Shown piece after piece: positions 45,014 through 53,423 of a stretch of 64,000 nt of DNA. The notes under the pieces are model-generated. The model made no database searches. It was not told the DNA's origin and was given only the letters and a program-made list of their open reading frames with translations. The stretch is taken from assembly GCA_030692685.1 (NCBI GenBank), contig JAUXZO010000025.1, positions 16,940-80,939 on the forward strand, written 5' to 3'. How positions within the stretch are numbered: position 1 is the stretch's first letter; every line of letters starts with the position of its first letter. The DNA is from Acidovorax sp. GTDB lineage: Bacteria; Pseudomonadota; Gammaproteobacteria; Burkholderiales; Burkholderiaceae_C. The position numbers and the translations under genes are program-made.

Positions 45014-45090
45014 AACCGTTCGCCCTGAGCCCTGTCGCAGGGCTGTTTGCAAAAAACGCCCTGGCTTCGACAAGTTCAGCCCGAACGGTT
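45014..45090. repeat. Palindromic intergenic repeat with AACCGTTCG ends
   Basis: AACCGTTCG at the left is the exact reverse complement of CGAACGGTT at the right end, with inner segments CCCTGAGCCCTGTCGCAGGG and GGCTTCGACAAGTTCAGCC. Resembles the small CGTTCGCCCTGAGC-type palindromes dispersed in many proteobacteria. Sits in the gap between the convergent HDOD and MocR-type genes. Confidence 0.7.
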
Positions 45091-45118
45091 TGGGGCAAGC
45101 CCGAAGCAAGTGGAATAT

Positions 45119-45172
45119 CAAGCGTTTTTGGCCTCTAGCGCTTATCCATAAAGCGCTGACAGCTATATTTTC
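45119..45172. repeat. Dispersed palindromic repeat, family A (copy A7)
   Basis: GGCCTCTAGCGCTTATCC then ATAAAGCGCTGACAGCTATATTTT. Same orientation as A4. Ends 30 nt before the stop of the MocR-type gene. Confidence 0.88.
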
Positions 45173-45201
45173 AGGAGCAAACAAGCCTTTGCCTTGCGCG
45201 G

Positions 45202-46713
45202 TCAGCGCCCTTGCTGCTCGGCCCTGACCCGCTGGAAGACACGCCAGAACGTCGCATCCTGCGTGGTGGCAAAGTTGATGCGCATCAGCGTGCTGGGCTT
45301 GCGTTCTGCATGGAACAACGCTCCCGGCGCCAGCAGGTAGCCTTCATCCAGCATGCGCTGCGACAGCGCATCGGTGTCCACACCGGTATCCACCCAGCCA
45401 AAAAGCCCCACAGGCTCGGCCGCAAAAGTGCACCCCGCGCCCAGCGCCAGTTTGACACTGCGCGCGCGCGCCGCATCGAGCCGGGTGCGGATGCGCTCGG
45501 CGTGGCGGCGAAGTTGCCCCTGCTCGATACACAGTGCCAGCGCTTTCTCCAGCAACGCAGGCGTGGTCAGCGTGGCAAGCAGCTTGGTGTCCAGCAGTTG
45601 CTCAGTCAGCGCCGGTGGCGCGGCCAAGAATCCGATGCGCCAGTTGGGCGCCAGGATTTTGGCAAAGCCGCTCACGTAGATGGTGCGCTGCAATCCGTCC
45701 AGCGCAGTCAACCGAGTGGCGTGTTCGGGCGCAATGTGGCTGTAAGTGTCGTCCTCCACCACATGAAAGTTGTACTGATTGGCCAGCTGCAAAATGCGGT
45801 GCGCGCTGCCGGGCGTGAGGCAGTAGCCCGTCGGGTTGTGGAACACGCTCACACTCACGTACAGCTTGGGCTGGTGCACTTCGCAGTACCGCGCCATCAC
45901 CTCCAGATCCGGTCCATCCGCACGGCGCGGCACGGGCAGGATGTGCATGCCCATGGCAGACAGCCGCGCAAACTCCACAGCCCAGCCCGGCTCTTCCACC
46001 ATCACCGGGTCGCCCGGGCGCAGCAAGGTGCGGCTCACAATGTCCAGCGCATGCGTGGCGCCCACCGTGGTGATGATGTTCTCGGGGGCGGCGTGCACGT
46101 TCAGCGTGGCCAGTTTTTTGGACAGCAGCCGACGCAGTCCGGTGTCGCCCAGCGGCTCGCCGTACTGCAGCGAAAAATCATTCAGAGCGCGCGTGCTGGT
46201 CACCTTGCGCACTGCCGCAGGCATGAAGGTGGACTCGAGCCACTCGGGCGGAAACACGCCCATCCCGGGCTGCGGTTTGTCGCTGATCTTGTGGAACATG
46301 CCCCGGATGAGGGCCGTGGCGTTGACGGGCGGCGCGCCCCGCCCCGCCCCCCGGGCCGCAAACCAGTGTGCGGTGCTCCAGTTGCCTGTGGGGCGGTCAT
46401 CAGCGTCGGCCGGCCCGTCATCTGGTGCACGTTCTGGCGCCATGGCGGGGGCCATTTCGCGGACGAAAAATCCGCGGTTTTTGCGTGCCTCTACCAGGCC
46501 TTGCGCCAGCAACTGGTCGTAGGCGGCCACCACGGTAGAGGGGCTCACCCCGTGCTGCTGTGCACACTGCCGCACCGACGGCAGCCGGGCGCCGGGTGCC
46601 AGCAGCCGGGTGCGAATGCGCTCGCCAAAGCGGGTGGACAACTGCTCGGTGAGCGACTGCGTGGCGGTTTTCATCAACATAGCGGGGTCCCATGGGGGCG
46701 TGTGTACTGGCAT
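45202..46713 (-). CDS. MocR-family regulator (GntR helix-turn-helix fused to aminotransferase fold)
   Basis: 503 aa from ATG 46713; ATG 46680 (MLMKTATQ) is an alternative and would leave the nearby operator fully upstream. N-terminal GntR-type winged helix: RIRTRLLAPGARLPSVRQCAQQHGVSPSTVVAAYDQLLAQGLVE (about residues 30-75). After a linker the PLP-dependent class-I aminotransferase-like domain follows, with YVSGFAKILAPNWRIGFLAAP holding the Schiff-base Lys. MocR proteins sense PLP or amino compounds and control neighbouring genes. Divergent from a LysE exporter, which is the probable target. Confidence 0.9.
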   Translation of the reverse strand: MPVHTPPWDPAMLMKTATQSLTEQLSTRFGERIRTRLLAPGARLPSVRQCAQQHGVSPSTVVAAYDQLLAQGLVEARKNRGFFVREMAPAMAPERAPDDGPADADDRPTGNWSTAHWFAARGAGRGAPPVNATALIRGMFHKISDKPQPGMGVFPPEWLESTFMPAAVRKVTSTRALNDFSLQYGEPLGDTGLRRLLSKKLATLNVHAAPENIITTVGATHALDIVSRTLLRPGDPVMVEEPGWAVEFARLSAMGMHILPVPRRADGPDLEVMARYCEVHQPKLYVSVSVFHNPTGYCLTPGSAHRILQLANQYNFHVVEDDTYSHIAPEHATRLTALDGLQRTIYVSGFAKILAPNWRIGFLAAPPALTEQLLDTKLLATLTTPALLEKALALCIEQGQLRRHAERIRTRLDAARARSVKLALGAGCTFAAEPVGLFGWVDTGVDTDALSQRMLDEGYLLAPGALFHAERKPSTLMRINFATTQDATFWRVFQRVRAEQQGR

Positions 46714-46718
46714 AGGAG

Positions 46719-46757
46719 CCAATACAGATTAGAAACTGCGCTGCCCAACTGTATTGG
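46719..46757. promoter_or_regulatory. Operator-like inverted repeat between the MocR regulator and LysE gene
   Basis: CCAATACAG (46719-46727) and its exact reverse complement CTGTATTGG (46749-46757), 21 nt apart. In addition GTGTACTGG and GTGTACTGA flank the region as direct repeats about 60 nt apart. Likely binding site of the divergently encoded MocR-type regulator. Confidence 0.65.
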
Positions 46758-46825
46758 TTGTGTACTGACGTCGAAGATTACATTGAAGCCTCAAAACTGA
46801 CAAGCAGCCCACCCCCAAGCCCCCC

Positions 46826-47440
46826 ATGAGCGCCACCGAACTGACTACCCTGCTGGTTTTCTGCACTGCGATGAGTTTCTCGCCGGGGCCCAACACCACC
46901 CTTTCCACCGCGCTGGCCGCCAACCTGGGGCTCAAGCGGGCCTTGAAGTTCTGCCTGGCAGTGCCCGCAGGGTGGACGCTGCTGATGCTGGCCAGTGGCC
47001 TGGGCATGGGGGCCTTGATCACGGGCGTGCCGGCCCTGCGCTGGGCCGTCACGCTGCTGGGTGTGGCGTACATGTTCTGGCTGGCCTGGAAGCTCAGCCG
47101 TGCGGGCCAGCTGACCGAAGTCAACAGCGATCGGCTGAACGTGACCTTCTGGCAAGGCGTGGGCCTGCAGTTCGTGAACATCAAGGCCTGGATGCTGGCG
47201 CTCACGCTCAGCGCGGGCTGGGTGGTCAACGCGGCGGGGCAGCCCGCTCCCAACCCCGGCGAGCGCCTGGCCATCATCTGCGTGCTGATGATGGTGTTTG
47301 CCTTCACCAGCAATTTTGTTTATGCATTGGTCGGCTCGCTGCTGCGCCAGTGGCTGGCCCAGGGTACACGCCTGCTGTGGTTCAACCGCACGCTGGCGTT
47401 GGTGCTGGTGGTGACCGCGCTGTGGATGCTGACGATATGA
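46826..47440 (+). CDS. LysE/RhtB-family amino-acid exporter
   Basis: 204 aa inner-membrane protein with about six hydrophobic segments. Family signature SFSPGPNTTLSTALAANLGLKRAL near residue 15 (the PGPN motif), then VGLQFVNIKAWMLALTLSAGW (the N-P/K-A motif region). Substrate unknown; amino acids or related metabolites are typical. First gene of the plus-strand cluster, overlapping the next gene by ATGA. Confidence 0.9.
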   Translation: MSATELTTLLVFCTAMSFSPGPNTTLSTALAANLGLKRALKFCLAVPAGWTLLMLASGLGMGALITGVPALRWAVTLLGVAYMFWLAWKLSRAGQLTEVNSDRLNVTFWQGVGLQFVNIKAWMLALTLSAGWVVNAAGQPAPNPGERLAIICVLMMVFAFTSNFVYALVGSLLRQWLAQGTRLLWFNRTLALVLVVTALWMLTI

Positions 47441-48342
47441 AACCCGAAGAAATCAAGGGCCTGTGGCTGGGCCTGCTGGGTGTCACCATCTTCGCGCTGA
47501 CCCTGCCCATGACCCGTCTTGCGGTGGGCACGACCGAGGCGCCGCAAATGTCGGGCGTGTTTATCGCCCTGGGGCGCGCCGTGGTGGCGGCCGCATTGTC
47601 GGCGGTGTTTTTGGTGGTCACGCGCGCGCCGTGGCCGCGGCGGGCTGACTGGTGGCCCCTGGTGATCACGGCGGGAGGCGTGGTGTTTGGATTCCCCCTG
47701 TTCACCTCGGTGGCCATGCGCTATGTCGAGGCGGTGCACGCCAGTGTGATCGTGGGCGTGCTGCCCCTGGCCACGGCGGCGGTGGGAGCGCTACTGCACC
47801 GGCAGCGCCCCTCGGCAGGCTTCTGGATCTGCGCGGCCATCGGCAGCGGCTTGGTCGTGGGGTTTGCACTGCTGCGCTCGGGCAGCGCGGGCGTGGCGCT
47901 GCACCCCGCCGATGCCCTGCTGCTGGCTGCCATGGGGTGCGCCGCCGTGGGCTACGGCTACGGCGCCCGGTTATCGCAGCGCATGCGGGCTGAGCATGTG
48001 ATCTGCTGGGCTCTGGTGATTGCCTTGCCCATCACGCTGCCCGCCACGTTCATCACCCGCCCACAGAGCGCGCTGCAGGCATCGGCGTGGTGGGGCTTTG
48101 CCTATGTGGCGGTGTTTTCGATGTGGCTCGGTTTTTTTGCCTGGTACCGGGGCTTGGCCCTGGGCGGCACGGTGCGTGTGAGCCAGGTGCAGCTGGTGCA
48201 GCCGTTTTTGGGCATGCTGTTTGCCGTGCCGCTGCTGGGTGAGCGGCTGGACGCCGTGACCGTGGGTTTTGCGCTGGCCGTGATCGCCACCGTGTTCATT
48301 GGAAAGAAGATGCCTGTGCGCGCCACTGAAAGCCCCCCATGA
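47437..48342 (+). CDS. EamA/DMT-superfamily transporter
   Basis: 301 aa from the ATG overlapping the LysE stop. Ten hydrophobic segments arranged as two EamA repeats (first: LGLLGVTIFALTLPMTRLAVG; second: WWGFAYVAVFSMWLGFFAWYRGLALGG). VSQVQLVQPFLGMLFAVPLLGERL is the typical EamA C-terminal signature. Probably exports small metabolites. It overlaps the cupin gene by ATGA, so LysE, EamA and cupin are one transcript. Confidence 0.92.
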   Translation: MKPEEIKGLWLGLLGVTIFALTLPMTRLAVGTTEAPQMSGVFIALGRAVVAAALSAVFLVVTRAPWPRRADWWPLVITAGGVVFGFPLFTSVAMRYVEAVHASVIVGVLPLATAAVGALLHRQRPSAGFWICAAIGSGLVVGFALLRSGSAGVALHPADALLLAAMGCAAVGYGYGARLSQRMRAEHVICWALVIALPITLPATFITRPQSALQASAWWGFAYVAVFSMWLGFFAWYRGLALGGTVRVSQVQLVQPFLGMLFAVPLLGERLDAVTVGFALAVIATVFIGKKMPVRATESPP

Positions 48343-48668
48343 AAATGCAGAACATTCCCTTTGCCACTACCGACTGGGCGGCCATCCCTCGCGAAGAGAA
48401 AACCGCTGAAGCGGGCCAGGCTTTCTGGCGCACGCAGCAGTTTGGCGATGTGCGCGTGCGCATGGTGGAGTACACCCCGGGCTACGTCTCAGACCACTGG
48501 TGCACCAAGGGCCATGTGCTGCTGTGCCTGAGCGGCGAACTGCACACCGAGCTGGCGGACGGCCGCCAGGTCACCCTGACACCCGGCATGAGCTATCAGG
48601 TGGCGGACAATGCAGAACCCCATCGGTCCACGTCGCCACAGGGTGCCACCCTGTTCATCGTGGATTGA
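48339..48668 (+). CDS. Small cupin-fold protein (DHCW-type family)
   Basis: 109 aa single cupin barrel. DHWCTKGHVLLCLSGELHTELADGRQVTLTPGMSYQV contains the metal-binding His cluster and the DHWC segment of this uncharacterised family, followed by NAEPHRS with a further His. Function unknown. Last gene coupled to the transporter pair. Confidence 0.82.
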   Translation: MKMQNIPFATTDWAAIPREEKTAEAGQAFWRTQQFGDVRVRMVEYTPGYVSDHWCTKGHVLLCLSGELHTELADGRQVTLTPGMSYQVADNAEPHRSTSPQGATLFIVD

Positions 48669-48754
48669 GCGTTGCGGCCCCCTCCGCAACACCCCCTTTT
48701 TGACGACGACTTTGCAACCGTAGCGGCCCAGGCGGCCACCCGCAGGAGACGAGA

Positions 48755-49972
48755 GTGAAACTGAACGACCTTCCAACCACCAGCACCACCCCCACGGCGT
48801 GGACCCTGGCGCGCCGCGCCGAGCGCATGAACCCTTCGGTCATCCGCGAAATCCTGAAGGTCACCGAAAAGCCCGGCATCATCAGCCTGGCCGGGGGCCT
48901 GCCCTCGCCCAAGACTTTCCCGATATCGGCCTTTGCCGAAGCCTCCGCTGCCGTGCTGGCCAACGATGGCCCCGCCGCGTTGCAATACGCTGCCAGCGAA
49001 GGGTATGCCCCGCTGCGCCAGGCCATTGCCGACTTTTTGCCCTGGAACGTGGACCCCGAGCAGGTGCTCATCACCACCGGCTCGCAGCAGGCGCTGGACT
49101 TGATCGCCAAGGTGCTGATCGACACCGACAGCCGCGTGCTGGTCGAAACCCCCACCTACCTCGGCGCTCTGCAAGCCTTCACGCCCATGGAACCCGCCGT
49201 GGTGGCCGTGGCCAGCGACGACGAAGGCGTGCTGATCGATGACCTGAAAGCCAAGGTCGGCACCGGTGCCGACAAGGCGCGTTTTCTGTATGTGCTGCCC
49301 AACTTCCAGAACCCCACGGGCCGCACCATGAGCGAGTCCCGCCGCGCTGCGCTGGTGCAGGCCGCTGCCGAACTGAACCTGCCCCTGGTCGAAGACAACC
49401 CCTACGGCGAGTTGTGGTTTGACAACCCGCCACCCGCGCCGCTCACGGCCCGCAACCCGGACGGCTGCATTTACATGGGTTCGTTCTCCAAGGTGCTGGC
49501 CCCCGGCCTGCGCCTGGGCTTCCTCGTGGCGCCCAAAGCGGTGTACCCCAAGCTGCTGCAAGCCAAGCAGGCCGCCGACCTGCATACCCCCGGCTACAAC
49601 CAGCGCCTGGTGGCCGAGGTGATGAAGGGCAACTTCCTCGATCGCCATGTGCCCACCATCCGCGCGCTGTACAAAGCGCAGTGCGAAGCCATGCTGACCG
49701 CGCTCGACAAGGAAATGCAGGGCCTCTCCGTGCAATGGAACCGCCCCGATGGCGGCATGTTCCTGTGGGTGCGCCTGCCCGAAGGCATGAGCGCCATCGA
49801 ACTGCTGCCCAAGGCGGTGGAGCGCAACGTGGCCTTTGTGCCCGGCGCTGCGTTTTATGCCGACAACGCCGACCCGCGCACGCTGCGTCTGTCGTTTGTG
49901 ACATCGACCGCAGAGCAGATCGCCACAGGCATTGCGGCATTGGCCGCTGCAATAAGAGATGGCACCCCCTGA
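48755..49972 (+). CDS. PLP-dependent class I/II aminotransferase (2-aminoadipate/LysN-like)
   Basis: 405 aa, fold type I. N-terminal RMNPSVIREILKVTEKPGIISLAGGLPSPKTFP is typical of the LysN/AAT-II group. PLP residues: Tyr/Asn in LYVLPNFQNPTGRTMS, Asp/Tyr in LPLVEDNPYGEL, Schiff-base Lys in MGSFSKVLAPGLRLGF, and Arg in TLRLSFVTS. Probable role is transamination of branched-chain, aromatic or aminoadipate substrates. Its last codons and stop are supplied by the start of a family-B repeat (CACCCCCTGAGTCGC). AGGAGA precedes the start. Confidence 0.9.
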   Translation: MKLNDLPTTSTTPTAWTLARRAERMNPSVIREILKVTEKPGIISLAGGLPSPKTFPISAFAEASAAVLANDGPAALQYAASEGYAPLRQAIADFLPWNVDPEQVLITTGSQQALDLIAKVLIDTDSRVLVETPTYLGALQAFTPMEPAVVAVASDDEGVLIDDLKAKVGTGADKARFLYVLPNFQNPTGRTMSESRRAALVQAAAELNLPLVEDNPYGELWFDNPPPAPLTARNPDGCIYMGSFSKVLAPGLRLGFLVAPKAVYPKLLQAKQAADLHTPGYNQRLVAEVMKGNFLDRHVPTIRALYKAQCEAMLTALDKEMQGLSVQWNRPDGGMFLWVRLPEGMSAIELLPKAVERNVAFVPGAAFYADNADPRTLRLSFVTSTAEQIATGIAALAAAIRDGTP

Positions 49973-50098
49973 GTCGCTGCGCGCCTTCACCCCTCTCTCG
50001 CTGCGCGGGAGGGGGACGCACCCGGTGGCCTGGCGAAGCCAGTTCCACGGGTGCACTAGCTGGGCAGCGCCCGCTTCGAACGTCACTGGCTGTTTAAC
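49962..50098 (+). repeat. Structured 3'-end repeat, family B (copy B6, at the aminotransferase stop)
   Basis: GCACCCCCTGAGTCGCTGCG: here the TGA inside the repeat is itself the stop codon of the aminotransferase. CCCTCTC/GGGAGGG hairpin, then GCACCCGGTGG ... CCACGGGTGC around CTGGC-GAA-GCCAG, the cleanest example of the two-stem fold. Confidence 0.88.
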
Positions 50099-50119
50099 GC
50101 ATATGAAGGTTGATCCAAC

Positions 50120-50746
50120 ATGCTGAGACTCTGGGGGCGCCTGTCGTCCATCAATGTGCGCAAGGTGGTGTGGGCTGCGCAAGAACTCGGCATCACGGTG
50201 CAGCGCACCGACGCGGGCGGCCAGTTCGGACTGGTGCGCGAAGCCGACTACCTGCAGCGCAACCCCAACGGCCTGGTGCCGCTGATGGAAGACGACGAGA
50301 CCGGCACCGTGCTGTGGGAGTCCAACCCCATCGTGCGCTACCTGTGCGCGCGGCACTCGCCGGGCAAGCTGTACCCTGAGGCCCTGCGCGAACGGTTTGT
50401 GGCCGAGCAGTGGATGGACTGGCAGCAGACCACGCTGAACCCGGCCGGGCGTGATGCCTTTGTGCAGTGGATACGCACCCCTGCGGCCGAGCGCAGCAAT
50501 GCGCTGATTGCCGCGTCTGTAGCGGCGACCGAGCCGCTGATGGCGCTGCTGGACGCCCACTTGGCGCGCTCGCCGTTCATGGCGGGTGAGCACTTCAACA
50601 TGGCCGACATCCCTGTGGCCTGCGAAATACACCGCTGGTGGGGATTGCCGCAAGAACGTGGGGCGCGCCCGCATCTGGAGCGGTGGTACAACACGGTCAG
50701 TACCCGTCCCGGTGCCCGGGGCGTGTTGGACCAGCCACTGTCCTGA
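50120..50746 (+). CDS. Glutathione S-transferase family protein
   Basis: 208 aa. N-terminal thioredoxin-like domain with RLSSINVRKVVWAAQELGI (catalytic Ser/Asn region at residues ~8-12) and the cis-Pro GLVPLMED followed by LWESNPIVRYL (glutathione-binding ESxxI). C-terminal helical domain with GEHFNMADIPVACEIHRWW (N-capping box). Probable cytoplasmic detoxification or conjugation enzyme; substrate unknown. Located between the aminotransferase and PhzF genes. Confidence 0.92.
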   Translation: MLRLWGRLSSINVRKVVWAAQELGITVQRTDAGGQFGLVREADYLQRNPNGLVPLMEDDETGTVLWESNPIVRYLCARHSPGKLYPEALRERFVAEQWMDWQQTTLNPAGRDAFVQWIRTPAAERSNALIAASVAATEPLMALLDAHLARSPFMAGEHFNMADIPVACEIHRWWGLPQERGARPHLERWYNTVSTRPGARGVLDQPLS

Positions 50747-50759
50747 CCCGGAGCCAGCC

Positions 50760-51623
50760 ATGCACCAGCGTCCCTTCAAGCAGATTGACGTCTTCAGCGA
50801 CCGCCCGGGCTACGGCAACCCGGTGGCCGTGGTGCTGGACGCAGAAGGCCTGAGCGACAGCGACATGCGCCGCTTTGCTGCATGGACCAACCTGTCAGAG
50901 ACCACCTTTCTGTTGCCCGCTACCGAGGCCGGGCGCGCAGCGGGTGCCGACTACCGCCTGCGCATCTTCAGCCCCAATGGCGAACTGCCCTTTGCGGGCC
51001 ACCCCACGCTGGGCACTTGTCACGCCTGGCTGCAGGCGGGCAACACGCCACGCAAGCAGGGCATGGTGATCCAGGAATGCACGCTGGGTTTGGTGCGTAT
51101 CGTGCAGGCGGATGGCACCCTGGCTTTTGCAGCCCCGCCCCTCAAACGCAGCGCACCCAGCCCGGCCCTGGTGCCGCTGATCGCCAGTGCACTGGGCTTG
51201 CGCCCCCCACAAATCCTGGGCGCGCAGTTGCTGGACAACGGCCCCGTGTGGCTGGGCCTGCTGCTCGACAGTGCCGACACGGTGCTGGGCCTGCAACCCG
51301 ACCACGCACGCCTCAAAGACTTGGGCCAAGACGTGGGTGTGGTCCATGTGAGCCCCACCGCCAGCAACACGGCGCAGCCCGGCGTGGTGGTGCGCGCCTT
51401 TGCTGCGCCCATGGGCAACCCCGAAGACCCGGTGACTGGCACCTTGAACGCCAGCTTGGCCGAGTGGCTGATTGCCGACGGCCTGGCGCCGCGCAGCTAT
51501 CTGGTGGCCCAGGGCGAATGCCTGGGCCGTGCGGGCCGCGTGCACATCCGCCAGGACGACGACCACCAGATCTGGGTGGGCGGGCGCGCGGTGACCTGCA
51601 TTGAAGGCACGGTGCTGCTATGA
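50760..51623 (+). CDS. PhzF-family protein (first tandem copy)
   Basis: 287 aa from ATG 50760 (MHQRPFKQIDVFSDRPGYGNPVAVVLD). PhzF/DapF-like double-barrel isomerase family. Catalytic Glu in LSETTFLLPAT (near residue 45), FAGHPTLGT, and C-terminal DPVTGTLNASLAEWLI. Reaction unknown; relatives isomerise small acids. A second copy follows 178 nt downstream with roughly half the residues identical by eye. Confidence 0.92.
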   Translation: MHQRPFKQIDVFSDRPGYGNPVAVVLDAEGLSDSDMRRFAAWTNLSETTFLLPATEAGRAAGADYRLRIFSPNGELPFAGHPTLGTCHAWLQAGNTPRKQGMVIQECTLGLVRIVQADGTLAFAAPPLKRSAPSPALVPLIASALGLRPPQILGAQLLDNGPVWLGLLLDSADTVLGLQPDHARLKDLGQDVGVVHVSPTASNTAQPGVVVRAFAAPMGNPEDPVTGTLNASLAEWLIADGLAPRSYLVAQGECLGRAGRVHIRQDDDHQIWVGGRAVTCIEGTVLL

Positions 51624-51801
51624 ACTTGATTGCCGCCGTACCGCGCCCCAGCGGCTGAATTCCACGCCTGCGGCTCCTGACGGGGCCTACCGAATCGACA
51701 CCAAAAGCAGCGTGAAACACGCCCTGTAAGCCCCCGGCGTGCCGCCACCCTCCACCCTCTGCTAACCCCTCGCATCACCGTTTTTTGTACCAAGGACCCC
51801 C

Positions 51802-52677
51802 ATGCACCAGCGCCCCTTCCAACAAGTCGATGTGTTCACTGCCCAGGCCTACCGCGGCAACCCGCTGGCCGTGGTGCTGGATGGCACGGGCCTGTCCACC
51901 GAAACCATGCAGGAGTTCACCCACTGGACCAACCTGTCCGAAGCCACCTTCTTGCTGCCACCCACCTCGCAAGGCCACGCCGCCGGTGCCGATTACCGCG
52001 TGCGCATCTTCTGCCCCGGGCGCGAGCTGCCCTTTGCCGGCCACCCCACGCTGGGCAGCTGCCATGCTTGGCTGCAGGCGGGGGGCGAACCTCAGGTGGC
52101 GGGCAAGGTGGTGCAGGAATGTGGCGTGGGCCTGGTCACGCTGCGGCGCGATGGCGACCGCCTGGCGTTTGCAGCGCCACCGCTGATCAAGAGCGGCCCG
52201 CTGGCGGAAGACGACGTGGCCCTCATTGCGCGCGGCCTGGGCGTGGCGCGCGGCGACATCCTGCACCACGCCTGGTGCGACAACGGCCCCAACTGGCGCG
52301 GTGTGATGCTGCAGAGCGCCGAACAGGTGCTGGCGCTCAAGCCGGATGCGAGCATCCTGCGGCAGCTGGACGTGGGTGTGGTCGGCCCGCGCGGAAAGGT
52401 CGGCGTCATCGGCAGCACCGACGCCGAAGGCCTTGCCTTTGAAGTGCGCGCCTTCTTCCCCGGCAACCACGGCCTGGCCGAAGACCCGGTGACGGGCAGC
52501 CTGAACGCCGCGCTGGCGCAATGGCTCATCGGCGCAGGCCTGGCCCCCACGCAGTACGTCGCCAGCCAGGGCACCTGCCTGGGCCGCGCGGGGCGCGTGT
52601 TTGTAGAACAGGATGGCGACACGATCTGGGTCGGCGGCAGCTCGGTGACCTGCGTGTCGGGTGAGGTGCTGTTGTGA
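51802..52677 (+). CDS. PhzF-family protein (second tandem copy)
   Basis: 291 aa, MHQRPFQQVDVFTAQAYRGNPLAVVLD. Same catalytic features: Glu in LSEATFLLPPT, FAGHPTLGS, DPVTGSLNAALAQWLI. It begins with nearly the same eight residues as the upstream copy and aligns along its full length, so the pair is a tandem duplication that has diverged. Overlaps the following VOC gene by GTGA. Confidence 0.92.
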   Translation: MHQRPFQQVDVFTAQAYRGNPLAVVLDGTGLSTETMQEFTHWTNLSEATFLLPPTSQGHAAGADYRVRIFCPGRELPFAGHPTLGSCHAWLQAGGEPQVAGKVVQECGVGLVTLRRDGDRLAFAAPPLIKSGPLAEDDVALIARGLGVARGDILHHAWCDNGPNWRGVMLQSAEQVLALKPDASILRQLDVGVVGPRGKVGVIGSTDAEGLAFEVRAFFPGNHGLAEDPVTGSLNAALAQWLIGAGLAPTQYVASQGTCLGRAGRVFVEQDGDTIWVGGSSVTCVSGEVLL

Positions 52678-53417
52678 CCACCGCCACCACCCTGAGCACG
52701 TCCTGCGTGGACCATCTGGTCGTGTTGGCTGCTGACCTCGCAACCGGCGTGGCCTGGTGTGACCGCACGCTGGGCATCACCCCCACGGCGGGCGGCGAAC
52801 ACCCGCTGATGGGCACACACAACCGCATCTTCAATGTCTCCAGCCCCGCCCATCCCCGCGCGTATCTGGAGATAATTGCTATAAATCCAATAGCTACTCC
52901 CGCAATACCATCAAGCGCCAGGCGCTGGTTTGACATGGATGATGACGCTTTGAATGCGCACGTTGCGCAACACGGCCCGCAACTCATCCATTGGGTGGCC
53001 TCCGTGCCAGACGTGACCGAGCGGTGCGCCGCACTCGCTGCGCTCGGCATCGAGCGCGGCGCCATCATCACCGCCAACCGCCCCACGACAAACGGCCTGC
53101 TGCAATGGCAGATCACCGTGCGCGACGACGGCGTGCGCCTGATGGATGGCTGCATGCCCACCCTCATTCAATGGGGCGCCGTGCACCCCTGCGACAGCTT
53201 GCCTGCCAGCGGCGTGAAGCTGCAGCAACTCACGCTGCAGCACCCGCAGGCTGCCACGCTGCAGGCAGCGTGCGAAGCCGTGGGGGTGGCAGCATCGGTT
53301 GCCATCACACCAGGCGCAACGTCTGGCACCGCGTCCAGCAACACGCCCCAGCTCATCGCGCAGCTCAACACGCCACGGGGCCCCGTCACCCTCTCATCGT
53401 TCACCTCCCAGGAGTAA
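52674..53417 (+). CDS. VOC/glyoxalase-like protein
   Basis: 247 aa, GTG start overlapping the PhzF stop. Glyoxalase-like domain at the N-terminus: CVDHLVVLAADLATGVAWCDRTLGITPTAGGEHPLMGTHNRIF, with a His metal ligand, then YLEIIAINP. A second beta-alpha unit follows (TLQHPQAATLQAACEAVGV). Residues ~65-83 are encoded by a diverged family-A-like repeat. Function unknown; co-transcribed with PhzF and the RhtB exporter. Confidence 0.82.
   Translation: MTTATTLSTSCVDHLVVLAADLATGVAWCDRTLGITPTAGGEHPLMGTHNRIFNVSSPAHPRAYLEIIAINPIATPAIPSSARRWFDMDDDALNAHVAQHGPQLIHWVASVPDVTERCAALAALGIERGAIITANRPTTNGLLQWQITVRDDGVRLMDGCMPTLIQWGAVHPCDSLPASGVKLQQLTLQHPQAATLQAACEAVGVAASVAITPGATSGTASSNTPQLIAQLNTPRGPVTLSSFTSQE
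52869..52923. repeat. Probable diverged family A repeat inside the VOC gene (copy A8)
   Basis: GATAATTGCTATAAATCCAA then ATAGCTACTCCCGCAATACC and AAGCGCCAGGCG. The flanks match the AATTGCTATAAA variant of family A; the palindromic core is eroded. It is AT-rich against the surrounding coding sequence and stays in frame. Confidence 0.5.
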
Positions 53418-53423
53418 ACCGCC

